NCBI RefSeq assembly: GCF_000332495.1
Contig: NZ_AOGW02000010.1
Location: 930,001-994,000 of the forward strand
Direction of reading: 5' to 3'
DNA: 64,000 bases
Source: Leptospira terpstrae serovar Hualin str. LT 11-33 = ATCC 700639
Lineage (GTDB): Bacteria > Spirochaetota > Leptospiria > Leptospirales > Leptospiraceae
Shown: piece after piece, positions 57,936-64,000 of the stretch
Position numbering within the stretch: position 1 is the stretch's first letter
Layout: every line of letters begins with the position of its first letter
Translations under genes and position numbers: made by a program
The notes under the pieces: model-generated
Told to the model about the DNA's origin: nothing
The model's input: the letters and a program-made list of their open reading frames with translations, nothing else
Database searches by the model: none

Positions 57936-58641
57936 GGTGGTGGCAGTTTGGAGGCCTTTCTCCACTAGTGATATTGTAGAGTTTACCTTCGTCTATTTCG
58001 TAAATTTCATCAAACCCAAATCCCCAATCATGTTCCAAACTATGAGTGATAAAAAATAAAGAACGATTTCCTTCTTTTAAGTATTCCGATAAAACAGTTT
58101 GAAAGAGTTCTCTGGCATTATGGTCCAAAGAATCCATTGGTTCATCCAAAAAAATTAAATTGGCTTTGGTAAGAAGAGAACGAAGGATTAGGACTTTTTG
58201 TAATTGCCCCCCACTACAAAGGGAAATTTGTTTTTTCAATATAGAACTAACACCCGTTCTTTCAATGAGAGCCATATCTTCCTCAGAAAATTTCTTTTTA
58301 GGAAGAAAACTAAGTCCAATGTTTTTTGGCATCAAAAGTACATCTTGTACTCTCAAAGGAAATTCCAAAGACATCCGTTTGGCTTGCGGCACATAGGATG
58401 TAGTGATTTCTTTGGAAAAGGAAATTTCCCCCGAAAGTGGAGGCAAAAGGTCGGTTAAGGTTCGGAACAGTGTGGTTTTACCAGCTCCGTTTCCCCCAAC
58501 AAGTGCATAGGTTTTGCCGGAATGGATATGCAAATGGATGTCGGATACTACAGGAAATTCTTTTCTGTAACCCACGGACAAAGCATCGGTATGGATAAAG
58601 GTAACGGGAACTTCGCTTTTATTTGGTTTTGTCGCTTGCAT
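57928..58641 (-). CDS. znuC: Zinc/manganese ABC transporter ATP-binding protein
   Basis: 237-residue ABC ATPase. Walker A is LVGGNGAGKTTLF, the signature is ISLCSGGQLQKVLILRSLL (slightly atypical LCSGG for LSGG), Walker B is LIFLDEPMDSLD and the switch is FITHSLEHD. The C-terminus ends in CHHHD, a short His cluster encoded in the overlap with znuB. The start overlaps the znuA stop by 23 bases, so translation is coupled. Confidence 0.9.
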   Translation of the reverse strand: MQATKPNKSEVPVTFIHTDALSVGYRKEFPVVSDIHLHIHSGKTYALVGGNGAGKTTLFRTLTDLLPPLSGEISFSKEITTSYVPQAKRMSLEFPLRVQDVLLMPKNIGLSFLPKKKFSEEDMALIERTGVSSILKKQISLCSGGQLQKVLILRSLLTKANLIFLDEPMDSLDHNARELFQTVLSEYLKEGNRSLFFITHSLEHDWGFGFDEIYEIDEGKLYNITSGERPPNCHHHD

Positions 58642-59563
58642 CTCGTATCTTTTGTAACATCAACCGAAGTGTGTCTTCATAAGTAAGAGCCTCTGGGCTA
58701 CCGCCCACGGAAACAGGCAATGTGACTACCACAGAACCTGGAACTTTTGAGGATACATACTCTGCATACTTTGGATTATGATAAGGACCAATCAAGATAA
58801 TTTTTATCTTTTCTGCAGTCATATAACTAATCACTTGATCCATATAACGGACAGAAGGTGGAACTCCAGGGCGTTCTTCTATCGTTAAGTTTGCATTGAA
58901 TTTAAAACGAGCTGCTAAATAAACAAATTGGTCATGGAAAACGGCTACTTTTAACCCAAAGTAAGGTTCCATCTTTTTCATTTCTTCTTTGGTCAATTGG
59001 ATCAGTCGTTTTTTAAAAATATTAAAATTACCCTCGTAGTATTCTCCGTTCAAAGGATCCACTCGAGTGAGAGCATTTTTTATATTTTGGGCCATTTGGA
59101 TGGCATTGATGGGATCATTCCAGTAGTGTGGGTTTCCATAGATATGCATGTCCCCCATGGAACGATCCATCATCACCGTTGGTTCCCCAAGGATTTTTAC
59201 TCCAAAAGATGTATCACAATACCCGGGTTGGCCTTTTTGAATTTTGATATTACGGGATTGTTGTTGGAGATACGGAATCCAACCAATTTCTAAATCGAGA
59301 CCAATCACACAAAGGACATCGGCCTCGCTTAGTTTTACAAGAAAGTCAGGCCTTGTCATCACAAAGTGGGGGTCGTCTGTTCCTCGAATCATTCCAGAAA
59401 CCTCTGCCCTGTCCCCTGCGACTTGTTCTGCAATGTATTTGATGTCGGGAAGGCTTGAGACAAGAGATACCTTAGCTAGGAGGGTTTGATTAAAAAAAAT
59501 CGACAGAATAAAACTGAGAACGATACGTTTAGAGAACTGATTCTTCCATACTGTCTGTGACAT
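58619..59563 (-). CDS. znuA: Zinc/manganese ABC transporter substrate-binding protein
   Basis: 314-residue periplasmic cluster 9 binding protein with a signal peptide (VLSFILSIFFNQTLLA). The metal-ligand histidines are visible in GTDDPHFVMT, GNPHYWNDP and AVFHDQFVYLAARF, with a late acidic residue. The His-rich loop found in many ZnuA proteins is absent. It follows the His-rich beta-barrel gene by 17 bases with AAGAGG as ribosome-binding site. Confidence 0.9.
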   Translation of the reverse strand: MSQTVWKNQFSKRIVLSFILSIFFNQTLLAKVSLVSSLPDIKYIAEQVAGDRAEVSGMIRGTDDPHFVMTRPDFLVKLSEADVLCVIGLDLEIGWIPYLQQQSRNIKIQKGQPGYCDTSFGVKILGEPTVMMDRSMGDMHIYGNPHYWNDPINAIQMAQNIKNALTRVDPLNGEYYEGNFNIFKKRLIQLTKEEMKKMEPYFGLKVAVFHDQFVYLAARFKFNANLTIEERPGVPPSVRYMDQVISYMTAEKIKIILIGPYHNPKYAEYVSSKVPGSVVVTLPVSVGGSPEALTYEDTLRLMLQKIRDASDKTK

Positions 59564-59580
59564 GATTTGCCTCTTTTGAT

Positions 59581-60936
59581 TTAATAACTATGTGCTGGGT
59601 GAGAACCAAGAACAGCAACTGTTTGAATATAAAACCGATACTCTCGCGTTTCTTCCCCTGAAGACCGTGAATAATCTTGTATGTAACGTCTTTCTATTGA
59701 TCCACGCACCTTACCAAATTCAGAACTATGGAATGTCATTTGAAATGACTGAGCTTCAATTGCATTTTTTGCGGGATCTCCATTTTTATCAACAAGGGAT
59801 TTGTCCGTAAAATAATCATAACGAAAACCAACAGACCACAGTTGGTGGAATTTAAAATCTAAAAATGCATAAGCGCCCCACTGGTCTTTGGAAGGAGCTT
59901 TGAATTTCTGAAAAGTGACAGGGTCCATACTGGAAGGAAAAATTTCTTGTTGGTACCAACCCTCTGCCATAAGCATAATTTCACTTAAATTAGAACGGTT
60001 CCAACGAAGGACTGCATCCATCCCATACAATAACCTTTGGTTTTTTCTTTCCGTTGTGGGTTCAAATCGAATTCCCGAAAATCCAAACTGAGTTCCCCAG
60101 TTGTTACCAAAATAGTAAAAATGTTTTAAGTGAGCATAGAGCAGAGGATTATTTTTTTGGATCCCGCCATCGTGTGAGTGTCCCCATTTTCTTCCGTTTG
60201 TGGCACCTAACACTAATTCCTGAGTAATGAATTTCCAAGGAAATAGAATACTAAACTCAGCGCCGGTATCAATTGCAGATTCCCAACCGATGAATTTTTC
60301 GTGAACAATCGGTGTCATGGTAAAAGCACGGTCATGAGCATGGATTTTATTCAAACGACCCACATCAATGAACATCTGCCCTGCTTTAAGAGATGTATTA
60401 AAAGGTAAAAAAGGAAACTGTACCCAAGCTTCATGGACTTCAAAAAAATACTTACCATTTTCACCGTGAGCAGCACCCACAAAATTTCCACGCATCCACT
60501 GATCCACAGCACCGTTAAACCCAAATTCGGCGGTCCGAATATCAAGTTGGTTGTCAATTCGTTCGCCAGTACCACGAGGTTTATTCCGATCCCAGGCACC
60601 AACAATGTCAATGGCCGCGTAAGCATCCATCATAAGATTTTGCGCCGAACGATTGATCTGTTGGTTCGACTGGACTGGTGAAGAAATCCCTCGACTACCT
60701 TCCGTTCCCTTTTCTCGTTTTTCTTGGTCTTGTAGGTCCTTTTCTAAATCGGCTTCCCAATCGGAAGTGACAGTATTTGATTTAGAATCTGAGCCCGCAT
60801 TTTTTTTGTTAGTTTGTGATTTGTTTTCTAATTCTTTTTCCCATTCCGGAACTTCCGCTAAAAGAAGGGCTGAAAACAAAAGGGAGAGAATCACTCCCCC
60901 TATCTTGATTTTAGAAAAACGATAGTTTGGTTTCAC
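59581..60936 (-). CDS. His-rich outer-membrane beta-barrel in the zinc operon
   Basis: 451 residues. Signal peptide (GVILSLLFSALLLA), a charged coiled-coil-like stretch with VPEWEKELENK and TSDWEADLEKDLQDQ repeats (about 27-75), then alternating aromatic strands typical of a beta-barrel porin (about 100-450). Two short His clusters, HAHD at 199-202 and HSHD at 253-256, plus other histidines (HEKF, HLKHFYYF), suggest metal contact. I infer a zinc-selective outer-membrane channel; this is not a TonB receptor, as no TonB box or plug is seen. Start GTG at 60936, 22 bases after the lipoprotein gene. Confidence 0.7.
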   Translation of the reverse strand: MKPNYRFSKIKIGGVILSLLFSALLLAEVPEWEKELENKSQTNKKNAGSDSKSNTVTSDWEADLEKDLQDQEKREKGTEGSRGISSPVQSNQQINRSAQNLMMDAYAAIDIVGAWDRNKPRGTGERIDNQLDIRTAEFGFNGAVDQWMRGNFVGAAHGENGKYFFEVHEAWVQFPFLPFNTSLKAGQMFIDVGRLNKIHAHDRAFTMTPIVHEKFIGWESAIDTGAEFSILFPWKFITQELVLGATNGRKWGHSHDGGIQKNNPLLYAHLKHFYYFGNNWGTQFGFSGIRFEPTTERKNQRLLYGMDAVLRWNRSNLSEIMLMAEGWYQQEIFPSSMDPVTFQKFKAPSKDQWGAYAFLDFKFHQLWSVGFRYDYFTDKSLVDKNGDPAKNAIEAQSFQMTFHSSEFGKVRGSIERRYIQDYSRSSGEETREYRFYIQTVAVLGSHPAHSY

Positions 60937-60958
60937 GTTGTCTTATATAAAAATGAAT

Positions 60959-61705
60959 CTATTGAAAGGAACCTGCGGTTCCAATGTTACTGGAATAGAT
61001 TGTAATCGATTTTATGGTAGCCTTGTTGATCCGCAACCCAATTCTATCCCCACCAAAATCTGCAGCAACACCATCTTCTTCGAATTGGTATGTTCCTCGG
61101 CTAGCGACAGAACAAGCGGACTCCCAACCAAACACATGAGCATTCCCACTTTCTTGGTGAACTTCCAAACAGAGTGTTTTTTCGGAAGATACAGTCGAAG
61201 ACCAAGTTCTTGAAAGTGTTGCTAAAGCTGAATTGGTACCATTGGATGCGATTTTATTCACAGTGGTTGGTAAAATATGAAATCCAGGTCCGCTTAAGTT
61301 TGTTGTAGAAGGAAGGATCGCATCAACACTGGAGTCTCCCTGCGAAAGCACATAGACAATTTCAATACTTGCTTTTTTGTCTCCACCAAGACTGGATAAA
61401 CTAGATGCATTCGTATAAACAGTAGAACTAGATCCAGTTCCTACGAGCCCACCACTGAGTGAAACGGAAGAGGAAGAAAATCCACTGGCGGCAAGGGCTG
61501 CATTGGCATCACCACGACAAACAGTGAAATCAATTTTTCTTCCAGAAGACGGTGCGGAAACATCAGTAACAGTACAACCTGCGTTCAAAAGAAGTGCATA
61601 GATTGCATCCGTATTATCTTTCTTATCTTTTGATTGAAAGAGTTCAGCACAATGCATCACAGAGAGAAGGATGGTAGAATATAGGAAAAGTTTGGCAAAT
61701 TTCAT
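60959..61705 (-). CDS. Lipoprotein heading the zinc operon
   Basis: About 248 residues. FAKLFLYSTILLSVMHC is a lipoprotein signal with the lipidated Cys at about residue 19. The mature part is Ser/Gly/Thr-rich with a few cysteines (NAGCTVTDV, DFTVCRGD, KTLCLEV, ESACSV) and beta-rich. The start at 61705 has GAGG upstream and begins the signal peptide; an in-frame ATG at 61762 that overlaps the previous stop would add 19 residues before the signal and lies upstream of the operator, so I reject it. Role unknown; proximity suggests metal binding or an accessory to the beta-barrel. Confidence 0.7.
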   Translation of the reverse strand: MKFAKLFLYSTILLSVMHCAELFQSKDKKDNTDAIYALLLNAGCTVTDVSAPSSGRKIDFTVCRGDANAALAASGFSSSSVSLSGGLVGTGSSSTVYTNASSLSSLGGDKKASIEIVYVLSQGDSSVDAILPSTTNLSGPGFHILPTTVNKIASNGTNSALATLSRTWSSTVSSEKTLCLEVHQESGNAHVFGWESACSVASRGTYQFEEDGVAADFGGDRIGLRINKATIKSITIYSSNIGTAGSFQ

Positions 61706-61725
61706 AAATACCTCTGTGGGACAAT

Positions 61726-61748
61726 CATTTGCAACACTGTTGCAAATG
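61726..61748. promoter_or_regulatory. Perfect 23-base palindrome, candidate Zur/Fur-family operator
   Basis: CATTTGCAACA-C-TGTTGCAAATG has 11-base arms about a single central base, ending 20 bases upstream of the lipoprotein start. The layout (inverted repeat with one central base) matches Fur/Zur-type operators and the genes downstream are znuACB, so zinc control is likely. There is no T-run on either side, which argues against a terminator for the preceding amidohydrolase gene. Confidence 0.7.
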
Positions 61749-61758
61749 CAACCACGTT

Positions 61759-62790
61759 TCATTTAAAAAATAAGTTTTCTGCGTTTTGGTAAAGAATTTT
61801 TTGTTTGGCAAGGTCACTCATTGGTAAATCCAAAAGCCGGGTAATGGGGTGATTTAAGTTGTAGGGGATATTCGGAAAGTCAGATCCAAAATAAATTTGG
61901 TCCTGGTAAGTTTCCAAATAGGACACAGCAGCGTCCACATCTTCCGCCTTTCCTGTCGCAAGGAAGTCCACAAAAACCATAGTGGTATCAAGTCCCAAAT
62001 TCGGATAGGTTGCCAGTAACGAAGCGTAGGCGGAAATTTCATGAGCTCCCATATGGGCTACGATGACCTTTAAGTTAGGGTAAGTTTCCAGAAAAGGTTG
62101 AAAGAATTGGATGCCTGTAAATTCGCCTGGAAGTGGGGCCGTACCCGTATGAATGAGAATGGGAATTTGTTTCTTTTGCAAATACTCGAAGGTATCTGCC
62201 AGTTCTGGCCGGTTTAAGTTGAGTTTGGAAACTTCGCAGTGGAGTTTAAAACCACAAAATCCGTATGTTTCAACAGCTTTCTTTACATAAGTTAGGACTC
62301 CTTCCTCTGGATAAAAAGTTCCAAAGGGAATGGCTCCTTTCCAATTGCTAAAGTTCGCGTAGGTCCAATCATTTAAAGAAGAAGCCATGCCGATTTTGTG
62401 TGCATAGTTGAGAGTGGTAAACCGTTCGATCCCATTATGATGGAGGCGCTCCACTCGTTCTTTTTCCGGTAACCGGTATCCAATGGCCCAGTTCACATTG
62501 TCGAACCAACGCCAAATGAGTTTCATCACTGTCTCTGGAAAAAAATGAGTGTGGATATCAAAAATATAAGGAATTCCTAAACTACGAATTCGCTCCAAGT
62601 GGTCGGGCGTTTCTGAATCTAGGATGGGTGGATAAGAATCTCCCCTCCATAAAAAGGGGGATGAGATTCTTGTGTCGGGTTGGTTGGAAGATGTTACACC
62701 TTCCTCTTCTTCCATAAAACAAGCGTAACAAGGAAGAAGAGGATTTGTCTCTACAGGTTTATGCAGTGACTGGCGTTTTTTTCTTTCCAC
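61759..62790 (-). CDS. Amidohydrolase-family (TIM-barrel) protein
   Basis: 343 residues. [11 protein letters not shown] supplies the first metal-binding H-x-H; later strands give [33 protein letters not shown] and [12 protein letters not shown] with the catalytic Asp, the pattern of amidohydrolase family 2. Such enzymes hydrolyse or decarboxylate varied small molecules; the substrate is unknown. The start is unsure: GTG at 62790 overlaps the acyl-CoA dehydrogenase stop, while ATG at 62715 lies just before a linker. Both lack strong ribosome-binding sites. The overlap with the dehydrogenase gene suggests shared metabolism. Confidence 0.78.
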   Translation of the reverse strand: MERKKRQSLHKPVETNPLLPCYACFMEEEEGVTSSNQPDTRISSPFLWRGDSYPPILDSETPDHLERIRSLGIPYIFDIHTHFFPETVMKLIWRWFDNVNWAIGYRLPEKERVERLHHNGIERFTTLNYAHKIGMASSLNDWTYANFSNWKGAIPFGTFYPEEGVLTYVKKAVETYGFCGFKLHCEVSKLNLNRPELADTFEYLQKKQIPILIHTGTAPLPGEFTGIQFFQPFLETYPNLKVIVAHMGAHEISAYASLLATYPNLGLDTTMVFVDFLATGKAEDVDAAVSYLETYQDQIYFGSDFPNIPYNLNHPITRLLDLPMSDLAKQKILYQNAENLFFK

Positions 62791-64000
62791 GAATCTTTGT
62801 TAGGTTCGCTGCAAGGATTGCTGAACTGTCAAGAATGTAGGCATCAGCAATAGACTTACGATAAGTTCTTCTTTCTACCTTAGAGCGACCAATACTTCTT
62901 TCGAGTAACAAACTATTGTGAAAACGTGCTGCTGATTCAACAACTTCAAAAGCCAACTCTTCACGTAGAGGAGTAGAATCAATTTCTGCAAACTCTGCCA
63001 CAACTGATTCAAATTGTTTGAATAGGTCATTTAAACCATTGCTTGCAGCAAAAGTCGCCATTTCCGATTTTAAGTATTCACGGTAGATTCCTGTTTCTGT
63101 CATTCCAGAAACAATTCCCCCAATACAAGCAACAGTCTGTAACTGAGTGGTTCCTTCGTAGATATTGGTGATTCGCACATCACGGTAAAGGCGCGCTACA
63201 TCATAATCTTCAGTGTATCCTGATCCGCCGTGGATTTGCATTGAATCATAAGCCACGAGATTTGCCATTTCCGTAATATAGTATTTAGAAAGTGGAGTGA
63301 ATAGTGAGGCAAGTTTTTCCCATTTTTTGAAAGATTCATCTTTTTTGATGTCCTTTTCATTGAGACCTTTCATCTTTCCTCGTTCTTCTTTCCAACGATA
63401 CTGATCCACTGCAAAACTTGCTTCATACAAAATACAACGCATTGCAGCCACTTCTCGTTCCATTCTTTCTAACATTTTTTTCACCGCAGTGATGTTGTTG
63501 ATGGTTTTACCAAACTGCACTCTTTCTTCAGCATACTTTTTACCTTCGAAGTAAGCCGCAGTAGCAATCCCCATCGCTTGGGCTGCAATGTTGAGGCGTG
63601 CTTGGTTCATCATGGCCATAGAATATTTCACAAGGCCTTTTCCTTCTTCCCCAATGAGAATTCCTGGACTGTTTTCAAAAACAACTTCGCAGGTAGGAGA
63701 ACAATGAAGTCCCATTTTCTTTTCAATGGAAGCTACGAATACATCTTTGGAATGAACTAAAAAGAAAGATAGCCCACGTGCTCCACTGGTAGTTGTTCCG
63801 GTTCTTGCTAGTGTCAAAATAATAGAAGGTGCCGATCCAAACCCACAAGCATGAGTGATGAACCTTTTGGTTCCAGTGATCTTCCAAGTGCCATCTTCGC
63901 CTTTGATTGCTTTGGTTTGTAAGTTAGGAAGGTCGGATCCGTAGTTTGGTTCCGTGAGTGCCATTGCCCCACAAAGTTCACCTGCTGCCATCTTTGGAAC
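62759..64000 (-). CDS. Acyl-CoA dehydrogenase (partial, N-terminus outside window)
   Basis: About 413 C-terminal residues of a flavin-dependent acyl-CoA dehydrogenase, running off the right edge. Signatures are [19 protein letters not shown] (FAD/substrate binding), [32 protein letters not shown], and [36 protein letters not shown] long C-terminal extension past the usual end (about 110 residues after EGTTQ) resembles the larger AcdB/FadE-like types. It acts in fatty-acid oxidation. The gene overlaps the amidohydrolase gene. Confidence 0.9.
   Translation of the reverse strand, partial: VPKMAAGELCGAMALTEPNYGSDLPNLQTKAIKGEDGTWKITGTKRFITHACGFGSAPSIILTLARTGTTTSGARGLSFFLVHSKDVFVASIEKKMGLHCSPTCEVVFENSPGILIGEEGKGLVKYSMAMMNQARLNIAAQAMGIATAAYFEGKKYAEERVQFGKTINNITAVKKMLERMEREVAAMRCILYEASFAVDQYRWKEERGKMKGLNEKDIKKDESFKKWEKLASLFTPLSKYYITEMANLVAYDSMQIHGGSGYTEDYDVARLYRDVRITNIYEGTTQLQTVACIGGIVSGMTETGIYREYLKSEMATFAASNGLNDLFKQFESVVAEFAEIDSTPLREELAFEVVESAARFHNSLLLERSIGRSKVERRTYRKSIADAYILDSSAILAANLTKIRGKKKTPVTA

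Noticed and set aside
61726..61748. Palindrome as terminator of the amidohydrolase gene
   Set aside because: No T-run follows on either strand, and a single-base centre is poor for an RNA hairpin.
61706..61762. Upstream ATG at 61762 for the zinc-operon lipoprotein
   Set aside because: It would place 19 extra residues before the lipoprotein signal and run through the palindromic operator; ATG 61705 has its own ribosome-binding site.
1..64000. tRNA, rRNA, CRISPR arrays, insertion sequences, prophage
   Set aside because: No cloverleaf-like runs, repeat-spacer arrays, transposase motifs or phage genes were noticed on reading; no dedicated scan could be run.

Overview
The window looks like chromosomal DNA of a Leptospira species. 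The protein set supports this: a Leptospira-type (R)-citramalate synthase, long-form IspG, a DUF1577-like protein, many small spirochaetal lipoproteins and a GAF/SpoIIE/TPR phosphatase. The moderately AT-rich base composition and TetR-controlled alkane hydroxylase suggest a saprophytic or free-living clade; that last step is inference. I saw no rRNA, tRNA, insertion sequence, prophage or CRISPR array. Most genes lie on the minus strand in tight, overlapping runs.

Layout. 1-3810 (-): nuoABCDEF of complex I, with nuoF cut by the left edge. 4209-6599 (+): a GAF-SpoIIE-TPR phosphatase. 6614-15643 (-): a ten-gene run (97-residue-class protein, mutY, histidine kinase, receiver protein, Smr protein, cimA, pth, VTT membrane protein, small Cys protein, rarA) with many 4-base start/stop overlaps. 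15784-20801 (+): ispG and a DUF2339/DUF3999 pair. 20818-22489 (-): tetR-alkB. 22490-22889: structured 400-base intergenic region. 22890-23339 (+): DUF1499 lipoprotein. 23389-34622 (-): alpha-2-macroglobulin, alkaline-phosphatase-superfamily membrane enzyme and carB. 34801-43753 (-): kdpABCDE followed by a beta-barrel porin. 43850-47265 (-): three unknown proteins. 47359-47628 (+): small lipoprotein. 47655-50649 (-): guaB, LolA-like protein, rsmE. 50747-51904 (+): DUF1577-like protein. 51906-55148 (-): EAL protein and B12-binding radical SAM protein. 55341-55505 (-): a 54-residue lipoprotein too short for usual gene calling. 55585-56190 (+): tmk. 56192-61705 (-): lipoprotein, His-rich beta-barrel, znuACB and a methyltransferase. 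61759-64000 (-): amidohydrolase and an acyl-CoA dehydrogenase cut by the right edge.

Two regulatory patterns stand out. First, a 17-base element (16 of 17 identical) lies 67 bases upstream of kdpA and 66 bases upstream of the porin gene that follows kdpE, in the same orientation. It is built from TTAAG half-sites 11 bases apart and is a good candidate KdpE box, tying an outer-membrane porin to potassium uptake. Second, a perfect 23-base palindrome (CATTTGCAACA-C-TGTTGCAAATG) lies just upstream of a lipoprotein that heads the zinc-transporter run. It resembles a Fur-family (Zur-like) operator and suggests that the lipoprotein and a His-rich beta-barrel are outer-envelope parts of zinc acquisition.

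Functional assignments rest on motifs and family resemblance recognised by eye; no database search was run.
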